Of a stretch of 20,415 nucleotides of DNA, positions 10,279 to 20,224 are shown one piece after another; position 1 is the first letter of the stretch, and the number at the start of each line of letters is the position of its first letter. Both the position numbers and the translations under genes were made by a program. Origin of the DNA: Pleurotus djamor (taxonomy: Eukaryota > Basidiomycota > Agaricomycetes > Agaricales > Pleurotaceae); the NCBI GenBank assembly GCA_029747585.1, contig JAPEVF010000799.1:1-20415 (forward strand). The letters are read 5' to 3'. Below the pieces are notes generated by a model. The model made no database searches, had not been told where the DNA came from, and saw only the letters and a program-made list of their open reading frames with translations.

Positions 10279-11951
10279 ATGTCCTCAGCCGTTTCAAAAG
10301 TTCTGTCGACACCAAAACTTCTTCGAAAGATATTCTGTTTCTCTAGGCAAACAGATAACGCATCCAATCTGCTTGTAAATAAGACGTGGTCTGAAGAAGT
10401 CCTGAACGTCGAGTGGAGCGAGTTGGATGGACCAGTGCGGTTGTTCGACCTCCTCGCGCCTCTCATTCCCTCTGAAGCAGAATCTGACCTATACGTAAGT
10501 GCATAATACCACCAGCTCATCCACCTTCTCAAATGCACATTGACGATGATCATAACTCGATTAGGCTTTCAGCAGGCCACTTGAACCAGCGGACTGGGAA
10601 TGTTTTAACCGTTACGCACCCCGGGTAAAGACTATCATCCAAGACTCAATCCAATTCGATGCATCTGTGTATGCAGCGCTCTCCAAATGCAAAAATCAAA
10701 CACGCAGCGGCCTCTTCCCAAACGTTGACTACGTTGGCTGCCCTATGCACCCCGATCTGCTCAACCTCTACCTCCATCCTGGCCTAACTTCCTTGGTAAT
10801 ATGTGTCGACCCCGACCACCGCTCTTTAACCATTCAGCTCCTTGAATCATCCTTCTCTGTCATTATGCAGAGAGTGGCATCGTCCCTTAAGTGGAGTTTT
10901 GTACCTCAACCTCGAACTGGACGATGATCTCTTAAGATCTTCCGAACCTCTATTGGTATCCGTGCTCCGAGAAATGAAAGGACTCACAGAGGTGACCATC
11001 CCTCCTCATTGGGTTTCCGAGCGCATAACGCTGGCTCTGGCAAGTCTACCAAAACTCGTAGGGCTGGAAACACTCGAGCTTCAAGATGACTCGGTATCGA
11101 CGGAAATTGTCCCCACCTTGTCGCCATTGCTGGGAAGCCATTCATTCCCACTTCTCACCACCCTCTCCCTTCTCATTCCTTTTGAGCATGCAATACCAAG
11201 CTTTCTCTCGTGGGGTAGATCGGCGTGTCTCCTTTCACTGTATCTCGATTCAGGTACATTTGAAACGCCGGAGAGATACAAAACCATGGTTTGCGTGATC
11301 TCCAATGCGTTCCCGTCCCTTCAGAGACTGCGTATCAGCGCAGTTTCCGAAGACATACCACCGAGAACGCCTACCCCCCGCCTCGCCTTTGACGCCCTGG
11401 AACCCCTTCTACGGCTTGGTTTTCTCGACCTCTTACGGGTATGCTACACCACACCGTTGCATTTGACCAACGACGACTTGTCCAGGATCTGCTGGACCTT
11501 AGAATCAATCACCTCGCTCCATTTGAACCCTACTCCTCCAATACGAACCACCTCGAGTTTACACTTGTCGTGCTTAGCGGAAGCCCACTTCACGTATTCC
11601 CTACTCGAGCGTCTTGGGATTTACGTTAACACCTCTCTTGAAGGCTTTCGCGGCCTCAGGATAGCCAAGGACCTGCCGCTATTCGCGCACTTGACGGATC
11701 TCAACTTTGGGTATTCGTCGTTGAGGCACGAGGCAGTTGGGCCTGTTGTAGAGTTTCTCAGCGAGATTCTCCCCGATGGCTGTAAGATTGACGCAGAGGA
11801 TCCTCACTCAGAATTGAAGTATGGTTTAGGGGATCTTCCACCGCAGTGGCAGCAGGTTTCTTCTATCGTACCCGCGTTGAGGCAGGCAGTGCGTAGGGGT
11901 GATATAGGCGAGGTATCTAGATTGCGAATCATGTACAGCCCAAGGCGGTAG
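10279..11951 (+). CDS. F-box / LRR-type protein with one frame slip
   Basis: Exon 1 is 10279-10494 (72 codons); a 70-nt intron (GTAAGT..TTAG, 10495-10564) follows; exon 2 runs to the TAG at 11951. Residues about 8-48 form an F-box (VLSTPKLLRKIF, then NLLVNKTWSEE). F-box proteins bind SKP1 and bring substrates to SCF ubiquitin ligases. The rest, about 480 residues, is rich in Leu with spaced LxxLxLxx patterns (LPKLVGLETLELQDD, FPSLQRLRISAV, LTDLNFGYSSL), consistent with a divergent leucine-rich repeat substrate domain. The frame changes by +1 between 10842 and 10927, where both frames are open; one extra base near 10895 (WGV versus WSF) is the simplest account. The alternative is a 79-nt intron 10796-10874 with a weak GAG acceptor. 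With the slip repaired the length is about 533 residues, normal for this family. Confidence 0.75.
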
Positions 11952-13296
11952 CCTTACTATTCATCAGTTACTACTTTACCTCAAGAGGTGCTACGATGAT
12001 CAAAGGGTCGTTCAGAGGTTGGAAGTATTCTTTCTCTTTGCCTGGGCGGTCTGTGCTCGTTTTGCGATGGAATCAATCGATGAACGCTGCCCTGTCGACC
12101 CGCCGAACCACTGGAACGTTCTTAGGGTTCATGGGTCTAGTGGGAAGAAGAAGAGGGGAGGCTAAGGAAGACATTGGGGAGGATGACGCTGAGGAAGGCG
12201 ATGAAGCAGCAGATTACGCAGGGGGATGGAAGAGGAAAGAAGGGGATATAGACATCTTTCCAATGACGACAACAGCGAAGATGGCTTGCACATCAGTCAT
12301 TCGTCAACCCATCTGCGAATGCCTTAGATCCATCCGTTATCTCCAGCTACAGCTCTCGTCATCATGAGACCTCACCACGAAGACTACTCTGCCTTCCATA
12401 TCAATGCTAGCCGGTCACTACCTCTCCGCGTCCTTCTCAACTCCAGACTATGCGGTGCTGTTCCAATCAGCTTGGCATTTGACAAGTATGACAACGCTTG
12501 GACTTCAGCTCGGGCTTGAATTCCCTATTCGGCTGTACATGGGCGTGGAGATGGAGATGTGTGAGACAAGCAGGGGGGAGCAGTCCTTCGCATCAGGCTC
12601 GGATATGGGGTGTCGTCGTGAACGATTACACTGCAATTGCAGATGGATGGCCCAGGATGAGCATTGAAGCTGCTATCCTCTTCCGCTCTTTGCGTCGAAG
12701 GAGTAATGGGGAGACTGACTGTGAGGAGTTGGTGGTCTTGAGACGTTCGTTGTGAGCGCTATGTTTGCAGCCCACCGTTGAGACGACTGGCGGCCGTCCA
12801 TGATTGCATAGCATCCACGATCACGATGGTTTCGCTTTTGGTGTTCAACATAGAGCCTTGTTACATGTCTCATTGTGCTGAAGTTGTAACGGCAGTTGTC
12901 CCCTCCGCGCGTCTGGGGTGATTGGGGAAAAGTAGACATTCTGGCATTCTGGCAGCACACAAGCAGTACAATTACAGAAATGTTATACGCCTCCACGGGC
13001 TTGCTTGAGGCTGAGACAAAATGTACTTCACCGATGAGCAAGCTGCGCGAAGCAGCAACGCCGGACCAAACCAAGAACCAAGACCAAACAGCAATTACAT
13101 CCCAGAATGAATTGAGGTCACACGGTCAAACATTGACCATCGATCATCATCCTCTCATCATAGAGGTTGGATTTCTGGTTACTTCCTAGTCAAGATCTAT
13201 ATTTCGGAGCGACTTAAATACTTCAACGAGCAATAATGGCATGGAATTAAACTGGTAATCTCAATCAAAGTTGTGTACTCACATGGGCCTTACTAG
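11952..13296. other. Region between the two F-box loci, no recognisable gene
   Basis: The open frames here (the longest 133 codons) have no recognisable domain. The plus frame at 11996-12367 contains an acidic stretch (EDIGEDDAEEGDEAAD) but otherwise lacks gene-like structure. The last part, 13200-13296, should hold the start of the next F-box gene. An ATG at 13241 and a GTAATC..CTAG pair (13255-13296) are present but do not join in frame. Confidence 0.4.
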
Positions 13297-13989
13297 ACGG
13301 CAGTCCATACGGATACAGTTGCTCAAGAGCGTATCGACAAAGAAATCGCACTCCTGGAAACCACGATTCGGGACATGAAAACGCGGAGGAACACCTACTC
13401 TGCCATCGCCCATCTCCACAACGAGATCCTATCCCTCATATTTGTTGAATGTCACTTCAAACGATTCGGGATCATCGGCACTTCTTGGTTCCGCATCAAC
13501 CAAGTATGCCGTCATTGGAGGACAGTTGCTTTGAATACGCCAGAGCTATGGGCAAGGATCGACTTGACTAACCTACGTCGCGTTGGGCCCAAGTTGCCTA
13601 CCCGTTGGCTTCAACGCGCCAAATCAGTACCTCTCGACGTAAAATGCTACCTCCCATTTCCCAAGGACACATTCTGGTCGCTGGCTACTCAGATCATGAG
13701 TCCAAACCGCTGCCTCCGAGCCCTGGACATCGAAGCCAAGGAATCCGAACCACTGGTGAAGTTTCTTGCCATCAATCCAAACTATTCGGAATGCCCTTTC
13801 CTCGAGAAGCTCCAGATTCGTGGCCCGGGTCTGATTGGACACAATTTTGCTAGTCTGGGGAATTGGCATCATTTACCCAAGCTCAAGTCACTGAACCTCC
13901 ATTCCTTGCCGATCCCCACCCAAATGCCATTCCTTCCTGCTCTAAGTCACGTCAACTTTGCTTCCACTGATATCCCAGTGTCATTGTAG
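13297..13989 (+). pseudogene. F-box protein gene, damaged at both ends
   Basis: The open frame runs from just after a CTAG acceptor-like site at 13296. It first encodes a short charged helix (QERIDKEIALLETTIRDMKT), then a typical mushroom F-box (IAHLHNEILSLIF, then INQVCRHWRTVALNTPELWA). After that comes a Leu-rich region (FLEKLQIRGPGL, LPKLKSLNLHSL) that stops at TAG 13987-13989. The leading charged helix is common before this F-box type, so the gene once began upstream of the first internal ATG (13375). No upstream exon with an ATG joins in frame. Full-length relatives normally have several hundred residues, so about 230 is short. A GT..CAG pair (13986-14062) could add about 30 residues but soon meets a stop. 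It was presumably an SCF substrate receptor; it now looks broken, or its gene model is incomplete. Confidence 0.6.
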
Positions 13990-14023
13990 GTGAGGTGTAG
14001 TGGCTGTCGCCAGTCCTCACCTA
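13987..14023. repeat. 9-bp inverted repeat at the F-box stop codon
   Basis: TAGGTGAGG (13987-13995) and CCTCACCTA (14015-14023) are perfect inverted copies separated by 19 bases. The left arm begins with the stop codon of the truncated F-box frame. It could form a small hairpin or mark an insertion boundary. Confidence 0.6.
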
Positions 14024-14505
14024 AAAACCGTACGTACATGTTTCGTTTACTGATTCCGCAGTCTCCTCCTATCCCGTACCAAATACATTATATCATCTGC
14101 CTCATGTAGTTCTCATGTAGGCTTCATAGAATAGGTATATAAACGATGTAAATAGTACCTAGATAGGAGACAATTACTACGGAACAATCCCTTCGCATCC
14201 GCATTGAAGGTGTGCACCAGGAGCAATAGCGACGGCAGCGACTCCTATCGTCTCCTGAACCGTGTCCAGGCGTCTCGGCGCCTGTNGTTCCTCCTGTTCC
14301 TCATACCCGTTGGGTCCACTTCCTCGCCGTCAGCCCGTTTGGGCATCTACATCATCCGTCATCCGTGCTCTCAAGCAAATGCCGGCCGTCGAGTATGTTT
14401 ACATTTCTGCCATAATCAACGACAATGCCACCCCACCGACCCTCCCCATTGCCCTGTCGAATCTAAAGAGTCTTTCTTATGACGGTCTTTTTCGGACAGA
14501 AGTAT
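14024..14505 (+). pseudogene. Degenerate 3' part of the second F-box gene
   Basis: A short frame near 14350-14505 reads VIRALKQMPAVEYVYIS and then LSNLKSLSYDGLF before a stop at 14505-14507. This is the Leu-spaced style seen in the substrate half of such F-box proteins and on the same strand. The connection from 13989 is not open: several stops lie between, and an N sits at 14286. I take it as a remnant rather than a separate gene. Confidence 0.35.
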
Positions 14506-14517
14506 GAGATTTGTACG

Positions 14518-14613
14518 TTTTCATAGCAAAACACAGTGTATCATAGTGGATCAGAGTGAATCATAGTGAATCACAGTGAATCATAGTGGTTCATTGTGAA
14601 ATTGCTATGAAAA
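14518..14613. repeat. 12-bp inverted repeat framing a minisatellite
   Basis: TTTTCATAGCAA (14518-14529) and TTGCTATGAAAA (14602-14613) are perfect inverted copies, separated by 72 bases that are almost entirely the decamer array. To the right the sequence continues as A-rich CTATGAAAA-like units up to about 14680. Confidence 0.8.
14531..14600 (+). repeat. Decamer minisatellite, consensus TCATAGTGAA
   Basis: Seven consecutive 10-base units lie in exact register: a divergent first unit (ACACAGTGTA), then TCATAGTGGA, TCAGAGTGAA, TCATAGTGAA, TCACAGTGAA, TCATAGTGGT and TCATTGTGAA. It lies between the broken F-box locus and the HECT gene, in noncoding DNA. Confidence 0.9.
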
Positions 14614-14790
14614 AGTATGAAAAAGNTGTGAAACGCTATGAAAATATGAAATATCATAGAAAAGTGAAATACTATGAATTACTCCTCAGGCGTTATCTCG
14701 GACTCGCCAAGAAACGAATTACCAACGCATCATTTCATATGCCTTATGGGCAGCCTCAGGTATCGTCGTCGTCCCCCCCACCTTTCGCTG

Positions 14791-14812
14791 TGAGCCTTCA
14801 TTGAGCCTTCAT
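14791..14812 (+). repeat. Duplicated 11-mer upstream of the HECT gene
   Basis: TGAGCCTTCAT is repeated twice in perfect tandem, ending 11 bases before the proposed ATG at 14824. It would fall in the 5' UTR. No regulatory role can be read from sequence alone. Confidence 0.8.
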
Positions 14813-14823
14813 CGTGCTCTACA

Positions 14824-17800
14824 ATGAGCTCTCAGCGGTTCCCGCGCCTTCCTCCTCGGGACAATGGATGTCATATCTGCGACTGTCCTGGCTGGTATGA
14901 ACAAGTTGGTCCACGCTCTGTCAAAGTGAGTACTTCGATAGACATATAGGTAGCCAATGAGCTCACGTCCCCCACCAGACGCCTTCACAAATGCGTGACC
15001 GCTGTTCCAATTGCGAACACAATTTTGTTCAGCACGACCTATCGCCAGAACATATACTCGGTCGTGATGCCAGAGGGGCTATGCCCGACTCCACCTGTGC
15101 TCGATTCTACTCGGTGTGTACTCTCCTTAAAACACTTTGCCTCATTTTTTTTGATCCTATCCACCCAGCCTCTTCCAGAGTGGACTGCCGATACCCTGTG
15201 CCAATGTGGCAATCCCCACAGCGCCCATGAAAGGTGAGGCATAGATGATTTGTTGATTCCATGTACTCACCTCCTGTCCAGATTGACACCTGCGGAGTCC
15301 GTTTCTGCGCTCAACACGACGTCCCAGACTGCAACCCAGACAGCTCCTCCAGCAACGACGGCCCACCTTGGTCTTCCGCTTCCTCCTGCTCCAGCAGCAC
15401 CTGTTCCCCCCATAACGCCGTACCAGAGCGTCTTGTCGAACACCACCAACGCAACGCAGTCTGCGACTCAGCTTCGAAGCAACAGCCTCGCAGCAGATCG
15501 AGATCGGATGCAAAGCACCAGAACCTCGCAGCCCAGGCCCCAAGCACAGAGCAGCATCGGTGGTAACCGTAATGGACGAGGTTTTGGCCAAGGAACCGAC
15601 GATGCAACTACGAAAGAATTCAGTGTCGCAGTCTTGCCATTTAAGGTGCGCTAATAATACCTTTATTTCCCCGCTTTTCTTCTAATCCACCGACCTTTCC
15701 TTACAGTCTGAGACGGTCACCTCGCCCACGTTCATGAAGCAAATTTACCCCTTCAAGTTCTCCGATGAACAGCTACAACGTCTTCTCCCCGCCCTGCAAC
15801 AGCAGGGCCTATACCTTGCAAACATCAGTCTACCTTCCACTGGCGACGTGTGGCAGCAGATCGATACCCAGGTGCAACAGGGACTGTTGACCAAGTTCGC
15901 CTATGTTCAAAGGGATAGCGACCAAGTCATCGTTCCGACCAGCTTTCACGAAATGAACTTTGCCATCCTTGTTCCTGGCAAGGCAAACGTAAGGCAACGT
16001 TTTCGACGATTCAAAGTTTCCGATGTTTCAAGATATGACTGCACCGTTCCCTACTTATTGGAACGCGTAGTTGGATTGAAGGGCAACGGCAACTGCACTG
16101 TCAAAAACACGCTTGATCAGCGGCCGATCCTTTTCCTCAGTAAGTATTCTTTTTATCAACACTGTATGATCTCGATTCACCATCTGCCCACATACAGCTC
16201 CAAAGAACAACCATCTGTTCTTTTGCAATGGCCATCAATGTGAGGGAGTCAAGTTATGGGCGGACCTCAACATTATATCAATGCCAAGCGAGGACGTATG
16301 CACAGCGCTCCAATGCACCCCGGTTGCAGGACCATCTACATCCTCTGTCGCTGCACCCACCGCCGTGGGTCCCCGTCGTCGATCTGACTCGGTAAATCTC
16401 TTCTCTCCTCACACTGCCCACCCACTCAACTTCCCCTTACAGGAATCCTCGCTACCTCCTCGAAATCGACGCCGAATTGAGGCGCCTGCTCCTCTGGTCT
16501 TGGAGCCGCCCAGTACAAGTTCAGGACCTCCTTCCGCCCCAGATCCACCCTCCACTGCGGTTCAGAAGCGGCGAATCATCATTCCATCAAAGACCCTAGT
16601 TCCCCGTGTTACCTTGGCCAATGCGGCCGGCTTTGATGAACTTTACGACTGGCAGATGGCGGTCTTTCAACACGCAAGTAGGAACACACCTGATCACATC
16701 CCCCAACTGCGAGGCACTAGCGTCAACGACATGGCATTATCGTTTCTTGCCCAGATCTTCTCATTCACACCATACTACAAGGCTGGTCAGTCATACCGAT
16801 TCCCCTCGCCCAACACGTTGGTCACCCGCACAGCGAGGTCGGTGCTGTCGTATCTCCTCCAACCATCGGTATTGGTGTAAGCAGAGTCCGACATCATACC
16901 TCAACATATGCATGACGACTTACCACTTTTCCAGCACCACTGAAGGAGGACTCCAAGAGTCAATGGGACGAGGTCCCTTTCGAGCTGTCTTGGTAGCCAC
17001 CTTGGCCACCATTACAAACCCTCATCACGCCGTCTATGGCAACTCTTTTGACTTGCTATCCGCTGCAAGTGGCCTTCGAAGCATTCGACCAGTAAATACA
17101 ACGGATCTGTTGTTAGGCAGTGCTCTTCGATCTCGACAGGAATCACTGTTCTCCGCAGGTGTGGTTGCCGCAATCCATGTCCACGCCCTTATGCAGGTTC
17201 CGTATCCCTTGAGCCCTTGGCTCATCTTCTATGCGATGACCAATTCCCCTGCGGCGATTGATTCGGTTACTTACCAGCAAATTGCGTACATCGATCCCCA
17301 TGCTGCCGAGGAGCTTGAGCCATGGTTTAATTTCAGCCATACAGATGTGCTTTCCCCCGATTCCGTCAGTCTGCACAAAATTCCATCTCTTGCACGAAAG
17401 ATTGGCTTGAACGTAGGTTTTTTCAACTGGGAACCTGAGGATAGATCTTCGTCCATTGACATCTCCACCGTCCCTCTAGATGGCTGATCTGATGCTTCCT
17501 CGAAGCAAGGAGGATCATGCCCTGTATACGCGAGCAGTCCGCTGGAGCGTCTTGATTGGTATTTCACGACCCAACCTCGACGATAGGGTGACGGATTTTG
17601 TGAACGGATTTCGCATTCCAATCGAAGAACCGCCGAAAGAAAAACCCGAGGAAGAATCCGAAAAAGATAAGGCATTGAGGACTATTTGTGCAGTACGTTC
17701 TTTCGACCAAGGCTTTCTCTTTCTCACATACACCGTTTACCCCAGGCATTCTATGGCAAGCCAGAGAAGGCGCTTCGCTTCCTGCTTGGCATGTCTGATG

Positions 17801-18326
17801 GACCGCCTCAGGCCCCCCAGGAAGTAACCGATCGAATCCAATATTGCACCACCATCCCGAAGGCCAGTGGTGTCCTCTATGAAATGTGTCTCGCGATGCA
17901 GTTCCGCATCAGACGATACCTTCATGGATGTGGTAATCCCACTGTCGATCCAGTCGACGTCCTCTTTGATGATGACGAACAGGATCCCAACCTCTTCCGC
18001 GTCAAACACTTCTTGCGTGCCATTTCAAATACGGAGGTCCTGCCCAGCGGAGGGATTTGTGTAAGTTATCCTTCCGATGTTGCAGTGATGCTATTCTAAC
18101 ATACCTTGTCGTCCAGATCCGCCTCAAGCCAGCAGCCGTCCTACAAGGAGTGCATTTCCACACCTGCACCAACGACATCGACCTCCCCGTCTCCCTTGAC
18201 AATGCGGAGATGTTTGCTGAGCGTTGCACCTTGGACGATGGCGTGGTAACTGCCTTCGACCTTTGGTTTTTTATGGCGTTGGATGGTTCTGAGAACATGT
18301 TTAACGGAGAGTTCCCCCTTACCTAA
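14824..18326 (+). CDS. Divergent HECT-type E3 ubiquitin ligase with N-terminal Cys/His knuckles
   Basis: Eleven exons: 14824-14925, 14979-15113, 15169-15233, 15282-15645, 15707-16139, 16198-16391, 16443-16876, 16935-17412, 17480-17692, 17746-18060, 18117-18326. All introns are GT..AG, 48-67 nt, and keep frame; the product is about 980 residues. HECT enzymes take ubiquitin from an E2 onto a cysteine, then pass it to a substrate. The C-lobe signature is plain: HFLRAISNTEVLPSGGI (like the family's FLRFVTGTSxLPxGG), then HFHTCTNDIDLP (like HTCFNxLxLP), with candidate catalytic Cys928. N-lobe-like traits are EGGLQESMGRGPFRA (about 579-593) and PYPLSPWLIFY (about 665). The N-terminus has spaced clusters: Cys16/19/21; Cys43/46 with His53; Cys90/92 with His96/99; probably metal-binding. 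Ser/Pro/Thr-rich linkers follow (about 105-205 and 385-460). Intron 16392-16442 is 51 nt without a stop, so it could be retained. The N-lobe is divergent; activity is unproven. Confidence 0.75.
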
Positions 18327-18558
18327 ATGATGCACTCACCATAGAACAAACAACGCGTTCAACATGCGTTGCTCTTCCTATTCTTTTCCCTTCTTGTTGT
18401 GATGTATCGCGTTCAACACGCTTGCTTAGATATAAGACTTCAAATACACATTGTTCTACGATGTCAAATCTCTAGATGCATCGATTGGTACGAAGGAAAC
18501 CGTAGTCAAAACACAGTATATATTTCGAACATGTGATCATGCTTGATCATGACCTCTA
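18327..18558. other. Intergenic region between convergent genes
   Basis: This 232-base gap separates the stop codons of the HECT gene and the minus-strand gene. It contains a small hairpin, CAACGC (18351-18356) with GCGTTG (18366-18371). It also holds a repeated CGCGTTCAACA (18354-18364 and 18408-18418) and two GATCAT hexamers (18535 and 18545). Both 3' UTRs and poly(A) sites must lie here; no perfect AATAAA was found for either. Confidence 0.6.
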
Positions 18559-20224
18559 TCAAACAGAGGACGATGCTTCGCTTGAGGCTGCCCCCACACT
18601 CTGAACGTAACGACGGATATCATCCATGGTGAAGTTGGACGCCGTTGCCTCCTCACTGGTCTTCATCAACCCAGGGAGATTCTCTTGGAGGAGAACCGAT
18701 AAGGTCTGATATGCGTGGGTGCCTGCCGGTGAAAGGCGATTTGCTCGATACAATGGCTCAGCCGTAGCCAGAGCTTCGCTCACTTGTTTGTGTAGGGTGC
18801 GATAGTTTGCAAAAGTGTTTTGTGCAACGATCGTTCCAGTACACAGCGCCGCATAGATGTCGTAAACCGTCCCGGTGTAGTTGCCCCAATGGAAAGTTGC
18901 GTTGCCGAGTGATCTTCCCCACAGAATGCCCACACCAATGGCTACCCTCTTCACAAGCTCTGTCATTCGCACTTGCTGGAATCCCGGCTGGAACTGATAG
19001 ATACGCTGTGCTTCACCTGCCTCCTTTCGAAAACGGTCCGCAATGGCCTCTCGCAGTGTGAGACCAGCATTTTCGCTGTCATTCACAACGGGGAGGGGTG
19101 GAGAAGGTGGAGGCAAAGGAGGGGTGTGGCCAGGTACAGAGGCGTTCGAAGTCAAGATATCTGGTACTTCAAGCACAGAAAAGGGTACCTGGACGCGAGT
19201 TAGCCATCTTGTCAAAGGTATTTGGCAATCGCATAATCACCGCATCGTAAGCATACACCATACAGACCTCTACCCAGGAGCGAACTCTGTAACGCTCCCT
19301 AAAAGTGTCGAGCTCTACAGATGTCTTGAGTGTGCTGATCAATTGTCGATGAGGCGGCATTGTCAAGCATTCCTCTATACTTGCCAAGGTCCTGAATCCT
19401 TCCGGCTTGCTGGAAAGATCTTCCTGAGGGCGTAATGCATACGCCAGCTGGAGGCGGCGATCAACAGCGGTAACGTTTGAGTATTCTCTGCTCCTGAACA
19501 TCTTCTCCAGCACCTCTTGAGCAGGGATAAAAATCCAATGATCTGACTGGAACTGGAAGGCGACCTTTTGGCAAACAGATCCCCCTCTCCACTCCACAAA
19601 CATGACGAAGTAGTCCACTGGTTCAAGGGGTTCTTCGGCCGCACGAGGGACTGATGCCGCACCAACAACCGTGGCCTGACTTGGCGGTGCTTGATGTTGG
19701 GCCGTCTGTGTGTGGTGGCCTTCAGTTGTGATGCGAGTGTCGAGTCCTTCCATCAGAGAAGAGATCTTATCCAGGTGCTCCTGGAAAGCTTGATTGTCGT
19801 ACTGGATGCGCGCTAGGAAATACTGTTCCACCTGTGGAAGCACCGGTTGATCTTCTTCGTCCGCTAAAACCCTAAGCTCCAGTAGTTGTGACACTAACCA
19901 GGAAGGCTCTACTTACGAAGAAACAATGGGTCATCCTGCCCTTGATCAACGGACGCCTGAGACGACGAGATTGACGGCACGTAGTCTTCATCCGATGTGG
20001 AGTCCTCATCGTTAGCAGCCTATAATAGAAAGTAAGCAAACCATGCTTGCCATCAGTCGACTATGGATGCTCACCGATTGGTTTCTATTGACACGGCTTT
20101 GGCGACCAGCCTCCTCATTTTGGTTCAGCAGGTTCTGTCTGATGGGAGCATAAGAGGGCTCGGTGGACTCGAGGGCTCTGGAAGTAGCGTTTCTGATACG
20201 AGGGATACGAGGGGTTCGTGACAT
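18559..20224 (-). CDS. Unrecognised protein, about 502 residues, convergent with the HECT gene
   Basis: Proposed exons, in order of transcription: 20224-20075, 20019-19917, 19863-19257, 19207-18559. The introns are 55, 53 and 49 nt (GTGAGC..TAG, GTAAGT..TTTTAG, GTATGC..CAAG) and keep one open frame from ATG to TGA; the third has the weakest acceptor. I do not recognise the family. Visible layout: a basic Arg-rich start (MSRTPRIPRIR), an acidic Ser/Asp patch (EDSTSDEDYVPS, about 55-66), a likely helical segment (about 92-122), a hydrophobic globular stretch (from about 145: DYFVMFVEWRGG, SDHWIFIPAQEVLEKMF), a Pro-rich hinge (PPLPPPSPPLP, about 316-326) and a helical C-terminus (about 335-500). 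No transmembrane segment or signal peptide is evident. The acidic and basic patches would suit a nuclear or chromatin protein, but that is a guess. Being intact and convergent with the HECT gene, it may be its companion. Confidence 0.6.

Noticed and set aside
11996..12367. 123-codon plus ORF with acidic stretch
   Set aside because: It has no recognisable domain, no splice-linked neighbours and mixed composition; it may be chance.
19864..19916. Alternative acceptors for the second intron of the 502-residue gene (CTTAG, GGAG, GGTTAG)
   Set aside because: CTTAG and GGAG break the frame with the preceding exon, and GGTTAG would give a 23-nt intron. The TTTTAG acceptor gives 53 nt and keeps the frame.
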